Assembly (NCBI GenBank): GCA_030631455.1
Contig: DAOVLC010000049.1
Span: forward strand, 1 to 8,090
From: Candidatus Zixiibacteriota bacterium
GTDB lineage: Bacteria > Zixibacteria > MSB-5A5 > JAABVY01 > JAHJOQ01
Direction of reading: 5' to 3'
Length of the DNA: 8,090 bases
Shown here: piece by piece, positions 1-6,767 of the stretch
Layout: each line of letters begins with the position of its first letter
Position numbering within the stretch: position 1 is the stretch's first letter
Position numbers and translations under genes: made by a program
Notes under the pieces: model-generated
The model's input: only the letters and a program-made list of their open reading frames with translations
Databases searched by the model: none
What the model was told of the DNA's origin: nothing

Positions 1-279
1 GACCAGGTCATACGTGTTGATCCCAAAACTCGTGATGAGCGTATAGTTCTTGCCGATCGCGTATGCGGCTGCCGCACTCGTATTCTCGACCCATCGGTCG
101 GAGCCGAGCGGTTGTTTACCCTGGCGGGAATTCAGGATCAGCGCTGTCTTGCCATAAGATCTATCGATATTCGAAATGACTTTGATCGTGCTTGACAACT
201 CGGATTCCCCATTTTGCGCCCGGATGTACAGACCAAATCCTGTTCCAGTCAGATGCTCCCCCGGACGCTGCCTTATGTA
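1..279 (-). CDS. Partial open frame, unknown protein, no visible start
   Basis: On the minus strand this frame stays open from a TGA at 280-282 to the window edge, 93 codons, so the C-terminus lies outside. The translation is rich in Gly, Ser, Thr and Asn, for example GTGFGLYIRAQNGE near its start and AAAYAIGKNYTLITSFG near the edge, which would suit a beta-rich surface or fibre-like protein, but I recognise no family. Ile is mostly ATC and Leu mostly CTG/CTC, as in the neighbouring genes. The opposite-strand frame over the same bases uses ATA for several Ile codons and is less convincing. There is no ATG after the in-frame stop; TTG at 196-198 is the only common alternative start. It may therefore be a decayed gene, a frameshifted one, or chance. 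Confidence 0.3.
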
Positions 280-393
280 TCAACAGCACATCGTCTATCG
301 CTTCTGCACAAAGTATAGCAGATGACCTTCGGAATCCAAATGAAATCTGACTACACTTGAATGTGGAAGCTGCCCCCCATGTACAAAAAACAG

Positions 394-422
394 TTTACAA
401 TTGGCACAATGTATGTTATACT
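394..422 (+). promoter_or_regulatory. Sigma70-type promoter of lpxC-fabZ-lpxA
   Basis: TTTACA at 394-399 and TATACT at 417-422 are separated by exactly 17 bases. Transcription would begin near 429, only about 9 bases before the lpxC ATG at 438, so the 5' leader would be very short. The only Shine-Dalgarno-like bases, GCGGGA at 425-430, would be partly lost from such an mRNA. An additional upstream promoter is possible. Confidence 0.6.
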
Positions 423-437
423 CAGCGGGAATTTGCC

Positions 438-1835
438 ATGAATGAGAAGCAACGTACAATCGCGCATCCGGTCTCTCTTGATGGAGTTGGCCTTCATACA
501 GGGTGCAGGTCGAAGGTAACATTCAAACCAGCGCCTGTAGATTACGGAATCGTGTTTGTGCGTAGCGATATCGAGGGATCCCCTGAGATACCGGCACTGG
601 TGGACAATGTAGTCGGCATCAATCGCGGGACCACGCTTGCTGTCGACGGGAACGAGGTTTACACGGTCGAGCATGTGCTCGCCGCCGTCGCAGGCCTTGA
701 GATCGACAACATAATCTGCGAGCTGAACAATATCGAGCCACCGGTGTTAGATGGCTCCGCAAAGCCGTATGTCGATAAACTCCTTGAAGCCGGGCTTGTC
801 GATCAGGACGCCGACAGGAGGTTTTTCATTCTGGATGAACCGCTGGCTTACTCTGAGCCTGACCGCAAGGTCGATATTGTAGTGACTCCGGCGGATGACA
901 TACGAATAACATTCCTTATCGACTACCCCAATCCGGCGCTCGGAACACAGTATACATCCCTCGTTAAGCTTAGTGACGAGTTCGTCGATGAGTTCGCGCC
1001 AGCCCGGACATTCTGTTTTCTTTCCGAAGTCGAGATGTTGAAATCTCAGGGGATTATCAAGGGTGGCAGTCTGGACGCGGCGATAGTCATAGTCGACAAG
1101 GAAGTGGACGCTGCCTTGATCGCCAAGCTGACGGAGATGTTCGACCTGAAGGAAGATATAACCGCCGGTGACAACGGCATCCTGAATAACAAGGAATTGA
1201 GATTCTACAACGAACCGGTTCGTCATAAGGCGGTTGACTTGCTTGGCGACATGACACTGATAGGCGTGCCGGTCAAGGCTCACTTCCTGGCTGCACGGTC
1301 GGGCCATGCTGCTAATGTAGCGGTTGCCAAAAAGATTCGGGCACTCTATGAAAAACAACTGCTCTCTGAGAAGTACAGCGTTAATGGAAAGAACAAAGGC
1401 TATCTTCTCGATATCACATCGATAATGGAGTTACTGCCGCACCGCTATCCATTCCTGCTGATCGACAGAATCATCGATCTGGAACCGGAGAAGAAAGTCG
1501 TCGCAATCAAGAACGTAACAATAAACGAACCTTTCTTCCAGGGGCATTTCCCCGGCCATCCGATTATGCCGGGCGTGCTGATTGTCGAGGCGATGGCACA
1601 GGCGGGCGGATTCCTTATGCTCAACGCCGTCGGGAACCCGGGGGAGAAGGTCGTTTACTTCATGGGAATTGACGGCGCTCGTTTTCGGAAACCGGTCATA
1701 CCGGGCGATCAAATTCGATTCGAGGTCGAATTCGTCACATTCAGACGGAATACATGCAAAATCGCCGGCAAAGCGTATGTCGACGGCAAGCTCGTCACCG
1801 AAGCAACCATGATGGCTACGGTAGTGGACAAATAG
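438..1835 (+). CDS. lpxC-fabZ: Bifunctional LpxC deacetylase / FabZ dehydratase
   Basis: A 465-residue fusion of two enzymes. Residues 1-305 are LpxC, the zinc UDP-3-O-acyl-GlcNAc deacetylase that commits the cell to lipid A synthesis. It has [21 protein letters not shown] at the N-terminus, the catalytic pair Glu78-His79 in TVEHVLAA at E. coli numbering, zinc ligands His263 and Asp267 in [10 protein letters not shown], and His290 in [10 protein letters not shown]. After a short linker, residues 322-465 are FabZ, the (3R)-hydroxyacyl-ACP dehydratase, with [13 protein letters not shown], catalytic His370 in [14 protein letters not shown] and Glu384 in [11 protein letters not shown]. An in-frame ATG at 357 would add 27 residues, but it lies upstream of the promoter and LpxC proteins begin just before QRTI, so 438 is preferred. 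The fusion is known in Bacteroidetes and relatives. Both halves keep their catalytic residues. It is followed with no gap by lpxA. The product should be cytosolic. Confidence 0.95.
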   Translation: MNEKQRTIAHPVSLDGVGLHTGCRSKVTFKPAPVDYGIVFVRSDIEGSPEIPALVDNVVGINRGTTLAVDGNEVYTVEHVLAAVAGLEIDNIICELNNIEPPVLDGSAKPYVDKLLEAGLVDQDADRRFFILDEPLAYSEPDRKVDIVVTPADDIRITFLIDYPNPALGTQYTSLVKLSDEFVDEFAPARTFCFLSEVEMLKSQGIIKGGSLDAAIVIVDKEVDAALIAKLTEMFDLKEDITAGDNGILNNKELRFYNEPVRHKAVDLLGDMTLIGVPVKAHFLAARSGHAANVAVAKKIRALYEKQLLSEKYSVNGKNKGYLLDITSIMELLPHRYPFLLIDRIIDLEPEKKVVAIKNVTINEPFFQGHFPGHPIMPGVLIVEAMAQAGGFLMLNAVGNPGEKVVYFMGIDGARFRKPVIPGDQIRFEVEFVTFRRNTCKIAGKAYVDGKLVTEATMMATVVDK

Positions 1836-2615
1836 ATGGCTAACCGAGAAATTCATCCGACTGCGATTGTCGATCCGAAAGCGGAACTCGGCAATAATGT
1901 AACAGTCGGCCCATATTCTATCATTGAGTCAAATGTGCAGATAGGTGATGGTTGTCAGATCGCATCGAATGCCCTCGTCGCTTCCGGCGCGCGTCTCGGC
2001 AAGAACATCAAGATACATCACTGCGCAGTTGTCGGAACTTTTCCGCAGGATCTGAAATTCGCCGGCGAAGAAACGACCGCAGAGATTGGTGATAACACCG
2101 TGATCCGGGAATTTGTGACGGTGAACCGGGGGACAGTCGACAGATTGAAAACAGTGGTCGGTTCCGATTGCCTTCTGATGGCGTATGTGCACGTCGCGCA
2201 CGACTGTATCCTTGGCGACAGGGTAATCATGGCTAATGCCGTCAACCTCGGAGGCCATGTCGAGATCGACGACTGGGCGATTATCGGTGGCCTTGTGCCG
2301 GTGCATCAGTTTACGAGGATTGGTAAACATGCCATAATCGGCGGCGGGTTCAGGGTAGTGCAGGATGTCTGCCCGTTTTCATTAATGGCAGGCAATCCCC
2401 TGAAGGTTGTCAGTGTCAATCACGTCGGACTGTCGAGACGAGGATTCTCCGAGGAGACCATTAAGACTCTCAAGGCAGTATTCAAGATTCTATTCCGCAG
2501 TAAACTCAACACTACGCACGCCCTTAGTCGAGTTAAAGACGAAATCGAGATGATCCCGGAAGTAGTAGAGATCATAGAATTCTTCAAGACCTCGAAACGC
2601 GGCGTAATCAAGTAG
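1836..2615 (+). CDS. lpxA: LpxA, UDP-GlcNAc 3-O-acyltransferase
   Basis: 259 residues, close to the usual 260 or so. LpxA moves a (3R)-hydroxyacyl chain from acyl carrier protein to UDP-GlcNAc, the first step of lipid A synthesis. Residues 1-185 form the left-handed beta-helix of hexapeptide repeats (IHPTAIVDPKAELGNNVTVG and so on), followed by a helical C-terminal domain with GLSRRGFSEETIK. The catalytic His is His122 in HVAHDCILGD (E. coli His125); His141 in GGHVEIDDW and His157 in VHQF match E. coli His144 and His160. Gly170 matches E. coli Gly173, the acyl-chain ruler, so a long chain (about C14 or more) is likely to fit; this is inference. The ATG directly follows the TAG of lpxC-fabZ and has only a weak Shine-Dalgarno match, so translational coupling is likely. 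Confidence 0.95.
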   Translation: MANREIHPTAIVDPKAELGNNVTVGPYSIIESNVQIGDGCQIASNALVASGARLGKNIKIHHCAVVGTFPQDLKFAGEETTAEIGDNTVIREFVTVNRGTVDRLKTVVGSDCLLMAYVHVAHDCILGDRVIMANAVNLGGHVEIDDWAIIGGLVPVHQFTRIGKHAIIGGGFRVVQDVCPFSLMAGNPLKVVSVNHVGLSRRGFSEETIKTLKAVFKILFRSKLNTTHALSRVKDEIEMIPEVVEIIEFFKTSKRGVIK

Positions 2616-2630
2616 CAACGGAACACTCCC

Positions 2631-2675
2631 GACCGACCATAGTCGAATGCTGTCGGTCTAGGTCAGTCTGACCTA
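2631..2675 (+). other. Two tandem dyads after lpxA
   Basis: Two inverted repeats begin 15 bases after the lpxA stop. GACCGAC (2631-2637) pairs with GTCGGTC (2652-2658) around a 14-base loop, and TAGGTCA (2659-2665) pairs with TGACCTA (2669-2675) around GTC. Neither is followed by a T run, so this is not a textbook intrinsic terminator. It could stabilise the mRNA 3' end, act as a weak terminator, or bind a protein. Confidence 0.4.
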
Positions 2676-2754
2676 AGAAACTCATATCTGCATTCAGCAA
2701 GTATTCGATAGACCAGGTTACGTTTCAGCAAGCATGATCTGTAACTAAACAGAA

Positions 2755-2780
2755 GAACGGCTGCCGAATGGCAGCCGTTC
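2755..2780 (-). terminator. Intrinsic terminator of the FKBP gene
   Basis: A perfect 11-bp stem, GAACGGCTGCC (2755-2765) with GGCAGCCGTTC (2770-2780), around a 4-base loop. Read on the minus strand it is followed by TTCTTCTGTTT, a U-rich tract. It lies 29 bases past the FKBP stop. On the plus strand no T run follows, so it mainly serves the minus-strand gene, though it may also slow transcription arriving from lpxA. Confidence 0.8.
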
Positions 2781-2808
2781 GAACCAAATAATTGATAGGA
2801 TGCTGAGC

Positions 2809-3339
2809 CTATTGAACTTCCAGCAGTTCCACGTCGAATACCAGAGTCGCATTCGGTGGAATCCTCGGCGGACGTCCGCTCGGCCCGTAGGCGAGATCGC
2901 CCGGAATAATCAGCAGCCTGCGGCCGCCGACATTCATTGTTGCGATGCCCTCATCCCAGCCCCTAATCACACGACCGGCTCCGATCGGGAAATCGAACGG
3001 CTGATCCTTGTCTCGAGAGCTGTCGAATTTCGTACCATCCGCCAACCAGCCGGTGTAATGCATCACGCATTTCTGACCCTGTGTAGGACTGGCGCCGTCA
3101 CCGACTGTCATGTCGATGTACTTCAAGCCGGATTCTGTCGTGATCGTGTCACCTTCGACGCTCGGAATCTCACCAACTGCGGTGACAGTCTCTGCCGTCG
3201 GTGGCTCCACAACCGGTTGCTCAGTTGCCGGCTCGGCTGCCGGCTGTTCGGTTGTCGGTTCGGCCTGCTCCTCGCTGTCATTGCATCCAAGGCCAAGCAA
3301 CAGCAGGGCGATTGCCAGGATTGAAATCAGTGCTTTCAT
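2809..3339 (-). CDS. FKBP-type peptidyl-prolyl isomerase, probable lipoprotein
   Basis: 176 residues. The N-terminus MKALISILAIALLLLGLGC is a short charged stretch, a hydrophobic segment and a Cys at 19, a type II (lipoprotein) signal peptide; the lipobox is slightly atypical, with Leu-Gly before Cys. Residues 21-52 are a Glu/Pro/Thr-rich spacer with repeated EQP and EP units. Residues 70-176 are one FKBP domain, which isomerises X-Pro bonds: VMHYTGWLADGTKFDSS, VIRGWDEG, LAYG and FDVELLEV. Binding-pocket residues Tyr95, Phe105, Asp106, Val124, Ile125, Trp128, Tyr151 and Phe168 are present, so it should be active. It probably acts as a folding catalyst tethered in the periplasm or at the outer membrane. 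GGAGGAG lies 5 bases before the ATG. It has its own promoter and terminator and appears to be a single-gene unit, convergent with lpxA. Confidence 0.92.
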   Translation of the reverse strand: MKALISILAIALLLLGLGCNDSEEQAEPTTEQPAAEPATEQPVVEPPTAETVTAVGEIPSVEGDTITTESGLKYIDMTVGDGASPTQGQKCVMHYTGWLADGTKFDSSRDKDQPFDFPIGAGRVIRGWDEGIATMNVGGRRLLIIPGDLAYGPSGRPPRIPPNATLVFDVELLEVQ

Positions 3340-3344
3340 CAGTA

Positions 3345-3351
3345 CTCCTCC
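3345..3351 (-). promoter_or_regulatory. Strong Shine-Dalgarno site of the FKBP gene
   Basis: GGAGGAG on the minus strand, separated by TACTG from the ATG at 3339. It fixes the start codon. Confidence 0.85.
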
Positions 3352-3385
3352 ACGAGCTTCTGGTTACTTCGCTCAATCTCAGCCG

Positions 3386-3413
3386 AAGATACGAATGTTG
3401 TATTCAAATGCAA
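3386..3413 (-). promoter_or_regulatory. Probable promoter of the FKBP gene
   Basis: On the minus strand TTGCAT (3408-3413) and TATCTT (3386-3391) are 16 bases apart. Each matches the sigma70 hexamers at four or more positions. Transcription would start near 3379, giving a leader of about 40 bases. Confidence 0.5.
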
Positions 3414-3505
3414 TACATTTATCCGTCGAGTTTGTCATCGGCTTCCACTGAATATACAACGAAAGTTCCATTGCACAGAAACCGATTTCGGGAGTCATAT
3501 TATAT

Positions 3506-3556
3506 GGCGAGCATAAAGAAGCCCCATCCACCTGCCGCAGTGGATGGGGGCTCGCC
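3506..3556 (-). terminator. Nested hairpin, probable minus-strand terminator
   Basis: An outer 7-bp stem, GGCGAGC (3506-3512) with GCTCGCC (3550-3556), encloses a perfect 10-bp stem, CCCCATCCAC (3522-3531) with GTGGATGGGG (3540-3549), around an 8-base loop. On the minus strand the inner stem is followed by CTTCTTTATG, the U-rich tract expected of an intrinsic terminator. It would stop transcripts running toward the FKBP promoter. It lies about 330 bases beyond the regulator stop, after another terminator-like hairpin, so it may serve an unseen transcript between them or be a backup. Confidence 0.6.
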
Positions 3557-3807
3557 CAAAACCATAGCTTAATGTCCTACCCTGTTCAGCTTGCCCAAAC
3601 CGAGCCAACCAGAGACTTAAGCTTTCACATGTCCACGCCAAGGTATAATGCAACCTACATGCCAAGAGATTATTCTTGGCCAGCCCAATCCACAAACGAG
3701 TATCTCATTGCACAACAACAGCTTGAGGCTAGGCGACTGGATGGCATCAATTCTCGAAGCTTTCCGAGAAAAAACGAGGAAACGCAGAAACTGCCCCAAA
3801 AGATGGA
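3557..3807. other. Gene-free stretch between two hairpins
   Basis: I find no convincing gene here on either strand. Short ATG frames lack Shine-Dalgarno sites; the longest plus-strand frame (from 3572) runs into the antisense of the regulator. A 7-bp dyad, GCCAAGA (3660-3666) with TCTTGGC (3673-3679), is present. Since terminator-like hairpins for the minus strand sit on both sides, a small RNA on that strand is conceivable, but I see no good promoter for one. Confidence 0.4.
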
Positions 3808-3842
3808 GGCACAGCCGAGTTATGTTCGTAACTGGCTGTGCC
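3808..3842 (-). terminator. Terminator hairpin of the regulator operon
   Basis: GGCACAGCC (3808-3816) pairs with GGCTGTGCC (3834-3842), and inside it AGTTA (3818-3822) pairs with TAACT (3829-3833), leaving one bulged G and a 6-base loop. On the minus strand it is followed by TCCATCTTTT. It lies 46 bases after the regulator stop. The U tract is imperfect but the stem is long and GC-rich. Confidence 0.6.
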
Positions 3843-3888
3843 ACTTCAGATTATACGTGAGCGCAAGACTCGGGGGAATTTTCAAATA

Positions 3889-6120
3889 TCACGCATGCAT
3901 TTTGTGTCTTCTCATTTTCGAGCGCAGTGTCGCCTCCGGTATCTGCAGAATCTGCGCCGCTTTTCGGATCACACCATTCGTCGACTTCAGCGCCTTCCTG
4001 ATCCTGTCCTGTTCGAAAACGGCAAGCTGATCGTTCAGCCCGCTCACGTTGCTGTAGTCAGCCGATTCCATGGGTTCCTTCAACTTCGATTCCAACCCGA
4101 GCAGCACTTCAGCGGGGTCACCTGAGTGCTCTAATGAAAGAAGTTGGATTTCATTCCTCAGTTCGCGTACGTTGCCGGGCCACTTGTATCGGAGGATGTT
4201 TGTGATGCTTTTCCTGTCGAAGAGCCCATTCAGGTCGTGTACGTCCAGCCCATTCTCGACCATGAAGAACTTCACCAACTCGATAATGTCCTCACGCCTC
4301 TGGCGGAGACTCGGAAGTTCGAAGGTCATAACCGCGATCCTGAAGTAGAGATCCTGGCGGAACTTACCGGCCGCAACGTCTTCTTCCAGTTCACGGTTGG
4401 TGGCGGTTATAAGCCTGAAATCGACAGATCTTGCGACAGTATCACCGATTCTCACGACGCGTTTCTCTTCAAGGCATCCGAGAAGCTTGGCCTGAAGAGC
4501 AAGCGGGAGTTCACCGATCTCGTTCAGGAAGAGCGTTCCTCCGTGAGCAGCAGATATATAACCTTCTTTGCTTTCGATGGCGTTTGTAAACGAACCTTTG
4601 ACATGTCCGAAGAGTTCGCTCTCTGCCAGATCTTTCGGGATAGCGGAGCAGTTGACAGGCACGAATGAACCGGCGGATCTGTTAGAGGAATGGTGAATGT
4701 ACTTCGCGAGAAGGTCCTTGCCGGTTCCCGTCTCACCGGTTATGAGTATCGGGATGTCGGAATCCTTGCAGTTGTCGACCACTCTCAGGATAGACCGCAT
4801 TTGCTTGTTCGCCGTCACAATGGCAACCGTCTCACCGGTTGCGCCTGCGACGAGATAGACATGCTTGTCGGATACTTCTGGTGCGCTCGACTGAGGCTTT
4901 CTGATCAGGTCTACTTCCAGCCCGATAGAATCGAACAGTTCCTCCGCCATGTGTTGGTAGAAGACCCTGCCCGCCTCGTCAAGCCAATTCATCTTGGAAC
5001 CACGCTCGTAGGCATCGGCAAGCTCGAATGTGGTGTTGAGTTCGCGAAGCAGCGAAAGAGCGTAATCGAACTGCTGTCTGCTGTCTGTCTGGCGACGGTT
5101 CCTATCTGAGATCTCCGACATAAGCTTCAGACATTCTGCGATCTCAAGCTTCTCGTCGATCTTCTCGGCTACATGCAGCGCCTTATTCGCAGCTTCCTCC
5201 GCTTCACTGACTCGGCGCATCTTGAACAGCACCAGCGCCTTCAAACGCTCGGATTGACTGATCAGGTCACCGTCGGCAGCGATGGCATATCCGATCTCAA
5301 GGGCGCTGTTTGCGCAGTTGAGCGCCTCGTCAAGATTCTCCAGAGCTATTGAGAGTTCCGCCCTGTATTCGTAGTAGATTGCCAGTTCCCGTTTCAGATC
5401 GTTGTCACGGATGATCGACAGGGCATTCTTGAGATTCCGGCGCGCGGAGTCATAGTTCGCTAACCGAATCTCGACAAGCGCAAGAGAAAGAAAGGCCCTC
5501 GCGAGGTTGACGCTGTTGCCGGTGTTGCTATTTTTCTCTACCGAAACAGACAGCTTTTCGACGGCGTCCTGGAATCTTCCCTCCCGGATCGCTATCTGGC
5601 CGAGGTTCCCACTGATCTTTGCGAGACGCACTTCATCGTGTAACTCCTCTGCCAGTTTCCAAGCCTCATCGAGCATACGCCGAGCCTCCACATAGTCGGC
5701 TCTCAGATAGCGAATTCCCGCAATCCTGTTGAGCGTGTCTACGAGGCCCTCGACATTTCCGGATCGTCTGTAACATGCGGCAACGTCACGATACTCCATT
5801 TCCGCACGATCGGTATCACCAAGGTAATGCTGGGCTTTTGCCATCTCTGCCTGCACGAGAGCCAGCAACTCATGTTCTGACGTTGCTCTGACCAGGTCGT
5901 ATGCCTCCGACGCGGCCGCAATGGCACTCCTGTAATCACCGATCTGATTAAATATGGAAGCCTTGTCTAACAGGAACTCAGCCGATTCGGATGTTTCCTC
6001 GGGAAACTGCGACTCGAGTCCCCTGGCCATCTCGATGGCTCCCTTCAGATCGCGATCACCGCAAAGCTGTGTGAACAGCCTAAGTTGTTCTATGTATTCC
6101 GGGCACTTAATTCTCGACAT
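3889..6120 (-). CDS. TPR / sigma54-type AAA+ / Fis-HTH transcription regulator
   Basis: 743 residues. Residues 48-362 hold about eight tetratricopeptide-like helical repeats, a protein-interaction scaffold in place of the usual receiver or PAS input. Residues 430-665 are a sigma54-interaction AAA+ domain: Walker A GETGTGKD (462-469), ESELFGH, the loop GSFTNA (509-514) where GAFTGA is usual, Walker B TLFLNE (529-534), sensor I LITATNREL, the Arg-finger region FRQDLYFR (587-594), and WPGNVREL (647-654). Residues 703-740 are a Fis-type helix-turn-helix. The family remodels sigma54 RNA polymerase with ATP. Two deviations stand out: Walker B has Asn533 where Asp normally helps hold Mg, and the loop has Asn513 for Gly. 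Phe511, Thr512 and Glu534 are kept. It follows the small secreted-protein gene by 5 bases with no clear Shine-Dalgarno site, so the pair is probably co-transcribed and coupled. Its signal and targets are unknown; it need not act only on sigma54 promoters. Confidence 0.88.
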   Translation of the reverse strand: MSRIKCPEYIEQLRLFTQLCGDRDLKGAIEMARGLESQFPEETSESAEFLLDKASIFNQIGDYRSAIAAASEAYDLVRATSEHELLALVQAEMAKAQHYLGDTDRAEMEYRDVAACYRRSGNVEGLVDTLNRIAGIRYLRADYVEARRMLDEAWKLAEELHDEVRLAKISGNLGQIAIREGRFQDAVEKLSVSVEKNSNTGNSVNLARAFLSLALVEIRLANYDSARRNLKNALSIIRDNDLKRELAIYYEYRAELSIALENLDEALNCANSALEIGYAIAADGDLISQSERLKALVLFKMRRVSEAEEAANKALHVAEKIDEKLEIAECLKLMSEISDRNRRQTDSRQQFDYALSLLRELNTTFELADAYERGSKMNWLDEAGRVFYQHMAEELFDSIGLEVDLIRKPQSSAPEVSDKHVYLVAGATGETVAIVTANKQMRSILRVVDNCKDSDIPILITGETGTGKDLLAKYIHHSSNRSAGSFVPVNCSAIPKDLAESELFGHVKGSFTNAIESKEGYISAAHGGTLFLNEIGELPLALQAKLLGCLEEKRVVRIGDTVARSVDFRLITATNRELEEDVAAGKFRQDLYFRIAVMTFELPSLRQRREDIIELVKFFMVENGLDVHDLNGLFDRKSITNILRYKWPGNVRELRNEIQLLSLEHSGDPAEVLLGLESKLKEPMESADYSNVSGLNDQLAVFEQDRIRKALKSTNGVIRKAAQILQIPEATLRSKMRRHKMHA

Positions 6121-6125
6121 GTGAA

Positions 6126-6488
6126 TTACTTCGTCTTCTTCTTCATTGCGGAGTTTTTGGGTATTGTTGCTTTCTTCACAGCCTTCTTAACCGGCGGAAG
6201 CACCTTGATGAACACCATCCGGAATCCGCCGAACGACGAAAGTATGTCCGGTGTGATCCAGATGTGAGTCGAACCACCACCGCCGTCAGCACTGGTTAAG
6301 TCGGATCCGCCTCCATCGTCGTCCTGCCACGGGTCTCCGTCCAGAGGTGGTGGATCGGTGTAGGTCTGGCCATCATCAAGCTTCTGAATCTGCCTTGGAT
6401 TATTGCCGTCCTTGGCAATCAAGGACGTAACGCCGAACAGCCCGAAAGCCAGCGTTACGGCGACTATCATCAGTTTGCTGGGTCTCAT
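6126..6488 (-). CDS. Small secreted Asp/Gly/Pro-rich protein, unknown function
   Basis: 120 residues. MRPSK plus a hydrophobic run and SLIA before KDG look like a Sec signal peptide cut near residue 25. The mature part has an acidic, Pro- and Gly-rich linker (DPPPLDGDPWQDDDGGGSD, then GGGGS), a short patch THIWITPDILSSFGGFRMVF that may be the only ordered piece, and a Lys-rich tail with KKAVKKA and KKKTK. I recognise no family. The ATG at 6488 is preferred because AGGAG (6497-6501) sits 8 bases upstream; a GTG at 6497 overlaps that site. It is the first gene of a probable operon with the TPR regulator, so it may be an extracytoplasmic partner or output of that regulator; this is inference only. 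Confidence 0.75.
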   Translation of the reverse strand: MRPSKLMIVAVTLAFGLFGVTSLIAKDGNNPRQIQKLDDGQTYTDPPPLDGDPWQDDDGGGSDLTSADGGGGSTHIWITPDILSSFGGFRMVFIKVLPPVKKAVKKATIPKNSAMKKKTK

Positions 6489-6512
6489 AAGACACACTCC
6501 TGAGTATCTAAG

Positions 6513-6541
6513 ATTATACTGTCATCTATCCTATAGCACAT
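6513..6541 (-). promoter_or_regulatory. Probable promoter of secreted protein / regulator operon
   Basis: A consensus TATAAT reads on the minus strand at 6513-6518. The -35 region 17 bases upstream (6536-6541) reads ATGTGC, a poor match, as in activator-dependent promoters. Transcription would begin near 6506, giving a leader of about 18 bases that includes the AGGAG site. Confidence 0.45.
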
Positions 6542-6552
6542 GACGGCTCAAA

Positions 6553-6570
6553 CGTTGAAAGTGTTCAACG
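6553..6570. promoter_or_regulatory. Perfect 7-bp inverted repeat, possible operator
   Basis: CGTTGAA (6553-6559) and TTCAACG (6564-6570) flank AGTG. Its centre is about 55 bases upstream of the proposed minus-strand start, a usual place for an activator site next to a promoter with a weak -35 element. There is no T run to suggest a terminator. The binding protein is unknown; the Fis-HTH regulator encoded downstream is one candidate. Confidence 0.4.
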
Positions 6571-6738
6571 AGATTTGGCGGGCAAAGGCAGGGTATAAAC
6601 GTCAGTTACCATAAGTATAATAACGGCTAAACGCCGGTATGTCAAGAAGTATCTTACACAATACCGTGCGGGAAGCATTGCAGAACCGGCCTGCAAATCA
6701 CATGAGGTTCCCCGCTCTCTTGATAATCACGATTTTGA

Positions 6739-6767
6739 TTGCCAGCAAGCAGGCATTGTGTTATAAT
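6739..6767 (+). promoter_or_regulatory. Near-consensus sigma70 promoter of the methyltransferase
   Basis: TTGCCA (6739-6744), a 17-base spacer and TATAAT (6762-6767). Transcription would start near 6774, about 30 bases before the ATG at 6804. The promoter lies inside the longer open frame that begins at 6639 and so argues for the downstream start. Confidence 0.8.

Noticed and set aside
1..195. Plus-strand frame open from the window edge to a TGA at 193-195
   Set aside because: It uses ATA for several Ile codons and is rich in Arg and Cys, unlike the confirmed genes; the minus-strand frame fits better, though neither is proven.
401..416. TTGGCAC followed by ATGT as a sigma54 promoter for lpxC
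   Set aside because: The -24 half is good, but the -12 half lacks the needed GC, while the overlapping sigma70 hexamers have ideal spacing.
357..437. Upstream ATG extending LpxC by 27 residues
   Set aside because: The segment has no resemblance to LpxC, contains the promoter, and LpxC proteins start just before the QRTI motif.
747..1358. A 203-codon minus-strand ORF
   Set aside because: It lies entirely opposite the LpxC catalytic domain, whose reading frame is certain.
3495..3695. A 66-codon minus-strand ORF
   Set aside because: It runs through the nested terminator hairpin, has no Shine-Dalgarno site, and has a Cys/Trp-rich, non-protein-like composition.
3572..4030. A 152-codon plus-strand ORF
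   Set aside because: It has no Shine-Dalgarno site, and its second half is antisense to the regulator's conserved C-terminal domain.
6489..6497. GTG start for the small secreted protein at 6497
   Set aside because: It overlaps the AGGAG site, which is ideally placed for the ATG at 6488.
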